A stretch of 64,000 nt of DNA. Origin: Saururus chinensis (lineage: Eukaryota; Streptophyta; Magnoliopsida; Piperales; Saururaceae). The DNA is taken from assembly GCA_035235625.1 (NCBI GenBank), contig CP141140.1:25068685-25132684 (forward strand), read 5' to 3'. The number at the start of each line of letters is the position of its first letter. Within the stretch, counting starts at the first letter, position 1. Positions 47,469 to 59,800 of the stretch are shown here, one piece after another. A program made the translations under genes and the position numbers. The notes under the pieces were generated by a model that saw only the letters and a program-made list of their open reading frames with translations, ran no database searches and was not told the DNA's origin.

Positions 47469-48271
47469 GTTTTAAAACCAGGTTTAGACCTGGTTAAAAA
47501 TTTGGGCCGAGTCATTTGGATTGTTGGGCAATGTTGACCGAGGCCGGTTAATTCAGCCCAGTAGGTTAAACCAGAAACTTGAACAAAAGACAGAAGGAGG
47601 AAGGAACGTGGGGGGGGGGGGGGTCAGAAAAGCATGGCCTTTCCCATGCCGGTCCTAATTTTACAAAAAAGAAAAGAAAAAAAGAAACTAGATGAGTGCA
47701 AGACGGAAGGGGGAAGGAATAGGGGGGGTGTCATGGTGTGCCATGTGGGACATGGCCAAGGCCAGCCAGAATCCAAAAAACACAACCTTTCCTGCTTTGG
47801 CACAGGCTATTTTTTGGAGCCGCCGAATCTCTACAATCACCGGATCTCCATGTTAGAGAGGATGGGGCACTCCTGGATGAGTTGTTGCTACCTCTTCGAG
47901 CTGGGCTTGGGGCACTCAACATATAACCGCTCCAACGCCTCCACCTGCTCTGCCGTGTAGAGGACATACTTGCCAGCGTCGAGATGCTTGTTGCTCATGC
48001 CACCGCTCATGGCTTCCCTCTATGGCATCATTGTCATCTCCTTCTCCAAGAGAAATGCAACATTACACCAAATAGAGAAAAAAATGACGCTTTGAGCTAT
48101 ACAGACTTAGAGTGGAAAACTGGAAGATGAGGGAGTGAAAGGTGGAAGGGAAAGTGGGGAGGAGACGGAGGGAAGGGAAGGTGGGGAAGAGAGGGAAGGC
48201 ATAGCTGGCCCCCACTAGTGTACCCTTATCTAGGTTTGGGGGGGGCGATTAAATTGGCCCAGTTTTAAAAC
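47469..48271. mobile_element. Small element bounded by GTTTTAAAAC, carrying a captured gene fragment
   Basis: Both edges show GTTTTAAAAC (47469-47478, 48262-48271), followed inward by CAGGTTT on the left and, inverted, by TGGGCCAATTTAATCG on the right. The interior contains a poly-G tract (47611-47623), a homeobox gene fragment (47780-48010, minus) and a purine-rich tract (48120-48200). The same GTTTTAAAAC...CCGG motif occurs at 13913 and 14145 near another purine-rich tract. No convincing target duplication was found, so the superfamily is open; a Pack-type non-autonomous DNA element is the best guess. Confidence 0.5.
47780..48010 (-). pseudogene. HD-ZIP III homeobox gene fragment (captured)
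   Basis: From an ATG at 48010 the minus strand reads MSGGMSNKHLDAGKYVLYT, then AEQVEALERLYVECPKPSSK, a stop at 47888-47890, and QQLIQECPILSNME. This is the N-terminus and first two helices of the class III HD-ZIP homeodomain (REVOLUTA/PHABULOSA/ATHB8/CORONA group), where the family has KYVRYTPEQVEALERVY, PKPSS.RRQQLIRECPILSN and then the WFQNRR helix. A trace of the third helix follows in another frame to about 47785. A nonsense codon replaces an Arg, frameshifts follow, and the leucine zipper, START and MEKHLA regions are absent. It is a non-functional gene scrap. Confidence 0.88.
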
Positions 48272-48272
48272 A

Positions 48273-48536
48273 CTAGTTTTTATTGGTTAAATTTTTGTTG
48301 GTGCTTTTTATCCTTTTTTCATTCTCATTTTAGGTTGAACTGCAAGCACATGGACCAAACCAGTTGGATAGGCCCATGGGCCTATACTTTCAGTTTTTTG
48401 ATACCTAGTTTTTATTGGTTAAATTTTTGTTGGTGCTTTTTATCCTTTTTTCATTCTCATTTTAGGTTGAACTGCAAGCACATGGACCAAACCAGTTGGA
48501 TAGGCCCATGGGCCTATACTTTCAGTTTTTTTATAC
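48273..48536 (+). repeat. Recent perfect tandem duplication, 132-bp unit
   Basis: 48273-48404 and 48405-48536 are identical but for one or two bases at the far end (GATAC versus TATAC). It starts right at the edge of the GTTTTAAAAC-bounded element. The unit contains GGCCCATGGGCC, a 12-bp palindrome. Confidence 0.97.
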
Positions 48537-50150
48537 CATTGCAAACTAAAATATAGTTTGTAGTAGGTCCATCCTAAATCAATCATTCTACTTGACAAAA
48601 ATATCTAATTTTGTTTTGTTCAATTTAAATAAATGGATACTTAAAAAATATTATAAATTTATTTTTCATTCTCTTGGATAAAGGTTTTACTCTTTAATAA
48701 AAATTACTATTTTTTAAATAAAATCATTAATAAAAATAGAGGGAGTATATTAAATTGATCAATGTCTTGGTGTACAAACTAGTCATAGTAGGTTGGGCAT
48801 GTCTTAGGGGTTGTTTGAGTAGTGAATTAATTCAAGATATTTACCACTGAAATTGAATTACGTTTGGGAAGAGAATTTGTTAGAATAAATTTAGATGTCG
48901 CGTCAAACTCAATTTTAAAACTTTAAACTAATATAACTTTCTCTCTCGAACTTGGATATGCACGTTCTTCGTACCATTACACTTCTAAATTCAAGCTCTA
49001 TCAAACAAGATCCCACAAGGGTAGGTAATTTTGAATTTTTAAAGTGGGCCCTACCTATATTACACATTTATCGAGGTTTAAATCAATATGAATGATAACC
49101 ATTGAAAAATATAGAATCTATAATTTTTAAAACGATGATTAGGAGACTGAATTGACTGAATCACATCATAAGGTGATTTAGTGATTCAGGCCAATTCAGG
49201 CCTGAAATGGCTTGAATTTAACTACAGTACTGAATTTTTGATTCAGTGCAGCTTCTGTATACAAACAAGATTCAAAAAATTTAGTGCTGAATCGACTGAA
49301 TCTTCTCATGATTTAGTACCCAAACAGCCTCTTAGTGTACGGGCATGTCTTAGTGTACAAACTAGTTTGCCCAGCTGGGTTGAACCCTTGACTAGCCGAC
49401 TAGGCAAAAGCAAAACTAAACACTATCGTATTCTCTACACCGATGCATAAAAAATTGTTTTTGTATTTATAGGTTGTTTCTTAACTTCTAACTTAAATGT
49501 ACTCCCTCTATTCTTATATTAAAACTTCTATTTAATTTTATAGGAGTGTCTTTTACTTAAAGCCTTTTAATTGGTTAAGTTGTGATTAGGTGGGGTGAAA
49601 TCAATAAATTGTATCCCTCAAGGTGCCCACATACCGTAAGTGAACATGGGACCTATTTCCTTGACAAAGAGGGGTCTTGTCCACTGTGACAATGGGTGGA
49701 TTGACCAATGGGCTTTTACGTAAAAATAAAATTTTCATGACATATAAAAAAAATAGAATGGAAAAAATTCTCCTTTTTAATTAGCCATAAATATATTTTT
49801 TATACGAAATATCTATAAGCAAAAATAAGCTATTATGAGTAAATAAAATAAGCAAAAATTTGAAGATAAGGAAAAAGAAAATCTCTCCTGTCTTAAAGGG
49901 TTTTATTAAGGATATTTATTTGTAATAACTATAATTATCTTAAAAATTTTAAAATAATTACTAAATGGCTTTGAGCGATGGGTAGTGAGTTAGAGCCCCT
50001 GGTGGTTAAATTATGGAAAGAGGCAACTCTTAGCCATGATTTAACACTAGACACTCTAACTCACTGCCCAACGCTAAAGTTATATATCTATCATTAACAT
50101 TTATTTGATCATATATGAAAAATAATTAGTGATCCAAATGCATTTTTTTC
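48537..50150. other. AT-rich intergenic sequence, no gene recognised
   Basis: Single Stowaway-type termini are seen near 48738-48749 (AGAGGGAGTA) and 49501 (CTCCCTCTATTCTTA), without clear partners. 49140-49320 has repeated CTGAATTGACTGAATC/TGATTCAG-type sequence, a weak degenerate repeat. No ORF with a recognisable product. Confidence 0.45.
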
Positions 50151-50152
50151 TT

Positions 50153-50267
50153 GTTATTATAAGCTCTTACTCTCAGTCTCCTATGTAGGGTTGTTAACGA
50201 GCTGAGCTCGGCTTTGCTCGGCTCATTAACAGCCCTACATAGGAGCTTATAATAACAACTCCTATTA
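50153..50267. repeat. Inverted repeat next to TIR-element left end
   Basis: CCTATGTAGGGTTGTTAACGAG and its inverse CTCATTAACAGCCCTACATAGG flank GCTGAGCTCGGCTTTGCTCG. Outer arms TTGTTATTATAAGCT and AGCTTATAATAACAA extend the palindrome. The inner motif TGTAGGGTTGTTAACGAG matches, inverted, the end at 63535-63551. Confidence 0.8.
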
Positions 50268-50305
50268 TTATAAGCTCGAACTAGGCTCGATTTGAATCGG
50301 GCTTA

Positions 50306-50310
50306 GCTTA
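50306..50310 (+). repeat. 5-bp target-site duplication, left (GCTTA)
   Basis: GCTTA directly before the left LTR and again at 61750-61754. Confidence 0.97.
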
Positions 50311-53300
50311 TGTAACGCCCGAGATTTTTCACACATTTTCCTTAAAATTCACGGAAAATTTTTGCAATATAACGTCTGTAAATCGGAGGAAAAATGACGA
50401 AACCAAAACCTGATAAAACAGTTTATAATTTAAAACATCCACATACGGTCAATCATCGTACGGCCAAAGCAAATATCATCAGGCGCTACTCGAAAACACA
50501 CGTACGAATAAATTTGCTATGATCATAGACTTTTAAATACAAATCACTCTCCCAGGCATCCCTGAGTACAAGTCCCATACAGTCCACTGACTGATCCAAA
50601 TGAAAGTCCAGAATAAACATCTTATGTTCTCATCTCACCCAATACAGGAGATCGTGGCACAAATAAACTCGCAGAGAGTCAAGCAGATACCTGAGTCAAC
50701 GGGAATCAATCCACCGTTGAAACGAGCGTCCATCACCAGGAGCTCTCCGCACAACCTGCAAAACCTCCCGTACAACGGGGCTAAAAATAGTAGGGTGAGT
50801 ATTTTCATACTCAGTAGGAAAATACCCAGTAGGGGAAATCCCAAACGGTGAACTCCAAGTTCAAAAATGCATGCATCATGCAACTCAAACATGAAGCAGT
50901 CAACATAATATAATCATATCGTGCACATACGCATACGATCATACTAAATGCACTATCGTGCCAAAGACATACCAAATGCACCACCGTGCCAAAATCATAT
51001 CAAGGCATCATCGTGCCAGAATCATACCGAAGGCACCATCGTGCCAGAATCATACCAAAGGCACCATCGTGCCAAAATCATACTATCCAAACAACTTACA
51101 CAAACACCCTTATCCAGGGTCATACAATTTACTTGTACCACCGTACGCATACTCATACAACATACGTATACTTGTACGACCTTACTCGTACAATCAGACT
51201 CGTACGACCTTACTCGTACAGTCTGTACAAAATCATACTTATTGTCTTACTCAGAACCATATTCTCACAATCGTACTCATACTCTTACAGTCGTGCTCAT
51301 ACTCATACGCTTACAGTCTTACTCATACTCATACGCTTACAGTCTTACTCATACTCATACACTTACAGTCTTACTAATACTCATACGCTTACAGTCTTAC
51401 TCATACTCATACACTTACAGTCTTACTCATACTCATACGCTTACAGTCTTACTCATACTCATACACTTACAAATTCCGCTCATACACATACAACGTACTC
51501 ACACTCATACAGTCGTACTCATAATCGTACACATATCAACGACCACTGAAGCTCATTACAACTAATAAGCTCCAGCGTCGAAATGGAAAAGAATGCCACT
51601 GGGGCAACACCTTAACCTCCGGGGAGTGACTAGACGCCATGGACTTTTCCGAAGGTAAGGCACACCAATGCTCATGGGGCACTGGATCAAACAGGTAAGA
51701 GTAGATCCATGATACTACTTACCTGAGCGCGCAAACATAAACACCCACACATAAGGGGTCATACAGTTGCCCACCATAATGGGTCTTATAGTGCCATAGA
51801 ATCGCCCACCATAATGGGTCTTATAGTGCCAGAGAATTGCCCACCATAATGGGTCTTATAGTGCCAGAGAATTGCCCACCATAATGGGTCTTATAGTGCC
51901 AGAGAATTGCCCACCATAATGGGTCTTACAGTACCATAGAATTGCCCACCATAATGGGTCTTATAGTACCATTGCCACTCTTGGGCAGAAACGTACAGTG
52001 CCACTCTTGGGCGAAAACATACAACGCTCTCAACAGCATCAAACGTCTGGGCTTACACAAAGCACACGTACCAAATCAGAAACATACGTCACTCTCGGCA
52101 GAGCATCGGACGTACGGGCTTCATACAGCACGCAGACAAAGTCAGAAACGTACATCGCTCTCAACAGAGCATCAAACGTCTGGGCTTATACAGCACGCAG
52201 ACCAAATCAGAAACAACGTCGCTCTCAGCAGAGCATCAGACGTCCGGTGCTCTACATGGCACACAGACAACATCCCGCAGGATAAACACCATGGCAAGAC
52301 ATGATAAACGCTCGGCCAACTCATCAGCGGCCAGCTCAAACACGGAACTTAATCCGTCGAACCCTCAGGTCTCAAACTCACAACGCTATCATTAGTTGTG
52401 CTTATAATTCAAGTTTGAATTAAATATATTATGCGGTACAATTATGCCACACAACTCACAGTCCTCGACTGGTCAAACTGAAGCTGAGCCCGATCCGAAA
52501 CCCACGTTCGTTAGGGCAGCAGACTTCACTTACCCGTCCACATCATGGACAAAACTCACCGTACAACAAACCCTTACAGTCTTACACTTCGCCATCCATC
52601 TTATGGCCAAAACCTCTTACACTGACATCCTCAAATAACGCTCCTCGTAGCCAACCCCGCTTGTCGCCCTCTTACTTATATCTCACTTATTATACTTACT
52701 TTTCACTTCATAATCTGTACGTTATGCTTGTACAATTATGAACACTCTTACTGTCTGACAAATGCCCAACATACAATCCACCCCAAACTGATCCATTATA
52801 ATCCTTACCCGTCATACTCTTATCCTCCGTCATACGCTTACACAATCGCATCCAAATTCGTACAGAGCTTCATTACCTCTTACTGTCCATCGCCCATATC
52901 TCTGCCCACATACTCTTACACACATCCAAAGCATAGGCAAAATGCCATCATACATACGTATGTCTCACACATACGTACAACATATACATACGGTCATACA
53001 TACATAACTTACAAATATGCACGCTAGCCATCACTAGCACATGCATCCACACGTCAAACATGCACGCTAGCCATCACTAGCACATGCATCCACACGTCAA
53101 ACATGCACGCTAGCCATCACTAGCACATGCATACACTCACACATACATCAAACATGCACGCTAGCCATCACTAGCACATGCATACATCAAACGTACACGC
53201 TAGTCATCTCTAGCACGTGCACACACACATTCATACATACTTCAAACATGCACGCTAGCCATCACTAGCACGTGCATAACCCATACATAGCATACTGACA

Positions 53301-55199
53301 TATTTGCTAGCCATCGCCAGCGCATACATAATCCACATCCGTAAAACATGCATACATCTCATGCATATCAATCATACCATACAATCATGTTTACACGCAC
53401 ATCATGCAATCGGATCGTTACTTAACATCCAAGCATGGAATCATACAATCCTAGCATGCTGCTACTCATTCAAAGCATGCTTCATGAATTTACGAGTTCA
53501 AAGCTCCCCTACCTCGTAATCATGACGTTCGATGGCGAGCACACGACGGTGGCGGCGTCGGCGGCGGAGTTGGCGGTCAAACCGTTGCCTAGCTGAGAGA
53601 GCTGCTGTCCCGAGGATTTTAGGATGCGCCGGAACTATCACGGCCAAACAGAGTGTCAGATATCAATGCGGCAAAACCCGCGATCCACGGCGGCACCCTA
53701 GGGCGGCCGGGAGAAAAGTCAAGCCAACATATGTGGCGGTGCGACCCAAAGTCGATGGTGTACACTGAAGATCAGCCGGTGGCTAAAACGTGCTCAGCCG
53801 GCCACAAGACGTCGAAATCGGCCGTGGACAGCACCCAACGGCGACGATTTCGGTCAACAAAGGCCCACATACGGGCGGAGAGCGTGGGGCAACGCTCGAG
53901 AATCAAAGGAGAGGTGGAGGACGGCTCTAATGGTCAACTCCACTCGGTGGCAAAGCCAACCGATGGTTAGGCGGCACAAATGCGGCGCCTAAACCCAGAA
54001 GTACACGCGTGGCTACATGCGCACGCGGCCCAAAGGGCGGGGGAGATGGCTGAAATGAGGCGACTCAAGGCCCACAAAAGCCAACAGGGCTAAGACCCTT
54101 AGCTGTGGCCAATCAAAGCGGCGACATCGCCGATCGCCACCCACAACCAAAACCCATGGTGCGGCGGCTGTGCATCTCGCTCGGTATAGGGCAAATGACA
54201 AGTGGCCCATTCCGAGCGGTAATATAATTAGGCCAAGTGGGGCTGACCCTCACTGTCGCCGAGCCGGGGCAGAGCCCATAATGGCCAAATAGCATACGGC
54301 TCGCCGATGACCACGGCCCAAGACGCACCCAAGGCGTCTAATTGGGCAGAGCATGGCAATAGGGGCGAGGCGGGGTCGGAAACGGCAACCCCCTACCGAC
54401 ACTGGGTCGAGGTAGGCTGGACGGAGCCCATCCGGTGGCCGGACAACGACCGGAAACACGCCGGCGTCCAAAACATCCCACGGACAGTGAGATGCAAATA
54501 GTAACAAAAACCCGACCAAAAGATCGGTAGCTCACCACGGAGTGAAAAAAGCATGGCGGCGGCTCCAGCCAGTGTCTATGGGTTCCTAGCGGCCAACTAA
54601 ACATAAGTCTAGTTGAGAGCGGCCGCAAACGATGTCAAAATCGTACACCCATAGTGCAAAAACGGGATTGAAGGAGAGAAAAACCCGAAAAAAGGTTCGG
54701 TACCTCGTGGAGGAGCGAAGAGGCCGTGGCGGCGGTCATGGCCGGTACCTACGGACTCGTGGCGGTGAGGCAAAGCGGATCCTGACAAGAATCAACGGAA
54801 TCCGACGACGGAGGAGGGAGAACGGAGCGACCGGATATGCCCTCGGGTTTTCTCTTCTCCTCTCTGGACGTGAAATTTCTTCTGGAAGTCGGTTCTGGAA
54901 AACTTACTGGACTCAGGTTTAAAAAGCCGCAATTTCACTATTCACCTTTTTTATTTTTACATTTATGTCCCCAATGCGCGTTAACTCACTGGTTACGCGC
55001 TATAGCTCCAAACTTCGCGCCGTAAGCGCGCAGCGAGGCCCGTGGCCTGCGACTAAGCCCCACACCCGACTCTACGGGTATAAATATGGGGAAAAGACAC
55101 AAATACCCATACGCTGAAACGTCACATTTTCCTGCCGAAAATGACCAGAAAAATGGCAGAAAAATCCCAGAAAATCGTAGAAAAATCAGGGACCTTACA
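50311..55199 (-). repeat. 3' LTR (4889 bp) of the gypsy element
   Basis: TGTAACGCCC...GACCTTACA on the + strand. It contains four unrelated tandem arrays: a 26-bp unit CTTACTCATACTCATACG (about 51280-51475), a 35-bp unit GCCCACCATAATGGGTC (about 51768-51975), a unit of about 65 bp with GAGCATCA.ACGTCTGGG (52025-52270), and a CACGCTAGCCATCACTAGC unit (53015-53275). The right third is GC-rich (53520-54850). The long frames, such as 50948-51565, are YSY/THT-repeat artefacts of the arrays. Confidence 0.95.
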
Positions 55200-55620
55200 T
55201 TCTTCCCTCCTTGGAAAAATTTCGTCCCCGAAATTTCACGATCAACTTACAACGTACAGCTGAAACAGCAAACCTCGGGGTATCTCTCTCATATCCGCCT
55301 GGACATCCCAAGTCACCAACTCGGGAGTCTGATATTTGCCACAATATCTTTGCCACACGAATGACCTTTGTCATCCTCAACTTACTTGTCCATCAATGGA
55401 TCTGACTGAAGTGCCTGCAACTTAAATTGGAGATCACTTCGCCTCCAATTAGCATAACTCACTTATCAGCTTTATGCTGTCTGAAGCCCTTGCTTGGCTA
55501 ACTTCAACATGTCTGCACAGAGCCAGACAATTCACAATTGAGCATCTACAGCTCACTTACCTCGGCCCAACATGCCGACGAATCAAAAATGTCTTTTCAT
55601 ACAAGACCTCCCAAGGGTCA
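55200..55620 (-). pseudogene. Gypsy integrase C-terminus and chromodomain-end remnant
   Basis: On the minus strand the order is WEVLYEKTF, then MLKLAKQGLQTA...SYANWRRSDLQF (integrase C-terminal region with the usual TAQSRQKSYAD-RRR pattern), RVAKILWQ, then in another frame PELVTWDVQADMRERYPEV, the chromodomain end of chromoviruses (VLW...ATWE.E..MR.RYP). It ends in FRGRNFSKEGRM just before the PPT. Several frameshifts and stops mean it cannot act. Confidence 0.82.
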
Positions 55621-55832
55621 TCCAACCTGAGCAAGAGACTTATCCTCAAAAGTCGCTCAGTTCAACACACAACGTCGATGCAGAACGTAGGAATACAACC
55701 TACTTCATCACCGACACAAACCAACGTACCCCAAGACCCCACTCTTGGTCAAACAAATCCTCTTAAACACAAGTTCTGTAAACTCATCCTTGAGTTCATT
55801 CCGCTCTAGCAGGTCATCCCGCACGATGCCCT

Positions 55833-56215
55833 AGAGGTAGAGTGCACGAAGCACTAACTCAACAAACTCCACCATTCTCTTCGGCGGAAAACACGGTAAG
55901 TCATCAGGGAACATGTCCGAAAAATCACAGACAATGTCTAGCCCTTTCAGACAAAATCCCTGAGACTTCTTCTCAAACAACTCACCAAAAGGCTCTGCAG
56001 ACTTTCAGTCATGCATCACCTGGCCTTAACGGTTCACCCAAAGCATAGGGCTGACCGTTAACAAACACCCTGGATACGACATTCGAACCTTCAGGGCACA
56101 CAAACATCACTTGTTTCTTATGACGGTTTACCACTACTCTCTGAGCGGTCAACCAATCATCAAAACCACACCGAACTCACACCCTCCTTCCTCAAAATCG
56201 TAAACACCACACTCA
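55833..56215 (-). pseudogene. Gypsy protease-end and RT-start remnant
   Basis: The minus strand gives DWLTAQRVVVNRHKKQVMFV with CPEGSNVV (end of the protease region: GMDWL...V.C..K.V.F). After a frameshift comes CDFSDMFPDDLPCFPPKRMV then EFVELV, the conserved linker preceding RT (EFPDVFPDDLPGLPP.REVEF). The RT catalytic part (YxDD) is absent. It joins integrase scraps a few hundred bases on, so RT, RNase H and most of integrase are deleted. Confidence 0.85.
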
Positions 56216-56859
56216 CTAGTGTCGAAGTAGTTACTTCAAAGGCCATCCACAATCTTGGAGGCTCAAAATCTCATCCTTTCTACCGCTCTTAACCACAAAT
56301 CTCCGGAAGGAGGTGGAGAGAGTCTCAAATTTCCACCGCATACAAACTCCCTTGCCTCTAGCAAAAAGGGATTTCAAAACCTTCCGACAACGAAGGTCAC
56401 AAAAACACCCTCCATCAAGGTCACCAGCTGACCAATTAGGAGGAAAATACGTCCGACAAATTTTCACTAGTCAGAACGTAAGTGGCCATAACCACTCTCC
56501 GGTCATTCGGAGCTTACAAAACCTCAACGAGGTGCTTCGTAACCTCAAATCAAACACTAGCAGCTTCTGGCTCACTTCACAGCCATTAAGGTGCTAGCCA
56601 ACCGTTCAGAAACTCAACACAATCAAAAGCAGCCAATGGCTCTCCTTAGCCACTAAACGTGCAATCCAACCGACCAAATCTCTCGGCGGCGGAGGCACTT
56701 CGGCTCAACTCTGCCCAACGGCAGAAACAAACGGAATCAAGGGAAAACAATCACCTTGACCCATTCCAAAGCCAAATCTCAGCTTACTCTTACATGCCAC
56801 GACTCTGGACTTGCGACTGTTATGGAATTTAGTCAGATTGCCTGGGCTCCGATACCAAC
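56216..56859 (-). other. Gypsy leader/gag remnant and primer-binding site
   Basis: No recognisable gag or zinc knuckle. The 78-codon minus ORF at 56231-56467 has no clear homology. The last 20 bases before the LTR (56840-56859) are the PBS. Confidence 0.6.
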
Positions 56860-59800
56860 TGTAACGCCCGAGATTTTTCACACATTTTCCTTAAAATTCA
56901 CGGAAAATTTTTGCAATATAACGTCTGTAAATCGGAGGAAAAATGACGAAACCAAAACCTGATAAAACAGTTTATAATTTAAAACATCCACATACGGTCA
57001 ATCATCGTACGGCCAAAGCAAATATCATCAGGCGCTACTCGAAAACACACGTACGAATAAATTTGCTATGATCATAGACTTTTAAATACAAATCACTCTC
57101 CCAGGCATCCCTGAGTACAAGTCCCATACAGTCCACTGACTGATCCAAATGAAAGTCCAGAATAAACATCTTATGTTCTCATCTCACCCAATACAGGAGA
57201 TCGTGGCACAAATAAACTCGCAGAGAGTCAAGCAGATACCTGAGTCAACGGGAATCAATCCACCGTTGAAACGAGCGTCCATCACCAGGAGCTCTCCGCA
57301 CAACCTGCAAAACCTCCCGTACAACGGGGCTAAAAATAGTAGGGTGAGTATTTTCATACTCAGTAGGAAAATACCCAGTAGGGGAAATCCCAAACGGTGA
57401 ACTCCAAGTTCAAAAATGCATGCATCATGCAACTCAAACATGAAGCAGTCAACATAATATAATCATATCGTGCACATACGCATACGATCATACTAAATGC
57501 ACTATCGTGCCAAAGACATACCAAATGCACCACCGTGCCAAAATCATATCAAGGCATCATCGTGCCAGAATCATACCGAAGGCACCATCGTGCCAGAATC
57601 ATACCAAAGGCACCATCGTGCCAAAATCATACTATCCAAACAACTTACACAAACACCCTTATCCAGGGTCATACAATTTACTTGTACCACCGTACGCATA
57701 CTCATACAACATACGTATACTTGTACGACCTTACTCGTACAATCAGACTCGTACGACCTTACTCGTACAGTCTGTACAAAATCATACTTATTGTCTTACT
57801 CAGAACCATATTCTCACAATCGTACTCATACTCTTACAGTCGTGCTCATACTCATACGCTTACAGTCTTACTCATACTCATACGCTTACAGTCTTACTCA
57901 TACTCATACACTTACAGTCTTACTAATACTCATACGCTTACAGTCTTACTCATACTCATACACTTACAGTCTTACTCATACTCATACGCTTACAGTCTTA
58001 CTCATACTCATACACTTACAAATTCCGCTCATACACATACAACAGTACTCACACTCATACAGTCGTACTCATAATCGTACACATATCAACGACCACTGAA
58101 GCTCATTACAACTAATAAGCTCCAGCGTCGAAATGGAAAAAAAGAATGCCACTGGGGCAACACCTTAACCTCCGGGGAGTGACTAGACGCCATGGACTTT
58201 TCCGAAGGTAAGGCACACCAATGCTCATGGGGCACTGGATCAAACAGGTAAGAGTAGATCCATGATACTACTTACCTGAGCGCGCAAACATAAACACCCA
58301 CACATAAGGGGTCATACAGTTGCCCACCATAATGGGTCTTATAGTGCCATAGAATCGCCCACCATAATGGGTCTTATAGTGCCGTAGACTTGCCCACCAT
58401 AATGGGTCTTATAGTGCCGTAGAATTGCCCACCATAATGGGTCTTATAGTGCCGTAGAATTGCCCACCATAATGGGTCTTACAAGACCATAGAATTGCCC
58501 ACCATAATGGGTCTTATAGTACCATTGCCACTCTTGGGCAGAAACGTACGCTGCCACTCTTGGGCGAAAACATACAACGCTCTCAACAGAGCATCAAACG
58601 TCTGGGCTTACACAGCACACAGACCAAATCAGAAACATACGTCACTCTCAGCAGAGCATCAGACGTCTGGGCTTCATACAGCACGCAGACAAAGTCAGAA
58701 ACGTACATCGCTCTCAACAGGCATCAAACGTACGGGCTTATACAGCACGCGAGACCAAATCGAAACAACGTCGCTCTCAGCAGAGCATCGTACGTCCGGT
58801 GCTCTACATGGCACACAGTACAACATCCCGCAGATAAACACCATGGCAAGACATGATAAACGCTCGGCCAACTCATCAGCGGCCAGCTCAAACACGGAAC
58901 TTAATCCGTCGAACCCTCAGGTCTCAAACTCACAACGCTATCATTAGTTGTGCTTATAATTCAAGTTTGAATTAAATATATTATGCGGTACAATTATGCC
59001 ACACAACTCACAGTCCTCGACTGGTCAAACTGAAGCTGAGCCCGATCCGAAACCCACGTTCGTTAGGGCAGCAGACTTCACTTACCCGTCCACATCATGG
59101 ACAAAACTCACCGTACAACAAACCCTTACAGTCTTACACTTCGCCATCCATCTTATGGCCAAAACCTCTTACACTGACATCCTCAAATAACGCTCCTCAG
59201 AGCCAACCCAGTTGTCGCCCTCTTACTTATATCTCACTTATTATACTTACTTTTCACTTCATAATCTGTACGTTATGCTTGTACAATTATGAACACTCTT
59301 ACTGTCTGACAAATGCCCAACATACAATCCACCCCAAACTGATCCATTATAATCCTTACCCGTCATACTCTTATCCTCTGTCATACGCTTACACAACTGC
59401 ATCCAAATTCAGACAGAGCTTCTGTCACCTCTTACTGTCCATCGCCCATATCTCTGCCCACATACTCTTACACACATCCAAAGCATAGGCAAAATGCCAT
59501 CATACATACGTATGTCTCACACATACGTACAACATATACATACGGTCATACATACATAACTTACAAATATGCACGCTAGCCATCACTAGCACATGCATCC
59601 ACACGTCAAACATGCACGCTAGCCATCACTAGCACATGCATCCACACGTCAAACATGCACGCTAGCCATCACTAGCACATGCATACACTCACACATACAT
59701 CAAACATGCACGCTAGCCATCACTAGCACATGCATACATCAAACGTACACGCTAGTCATCTCTAGCACGTGCACACACACATTCATACATACTTCAAACA

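Noticed and set aside
50948..51565. Overlapping 140-205-codon ORFs (and equivalents at 7706-8338 and 57497-58099) rich in Tyr-Ser, Thr-His and Leu-Ile repeats
   Set aside because: They are three frames of the 26-bp LTR minisatellite, whose length is not a multiple of three. Low complexity, present only in LTRs, no family resemblance.
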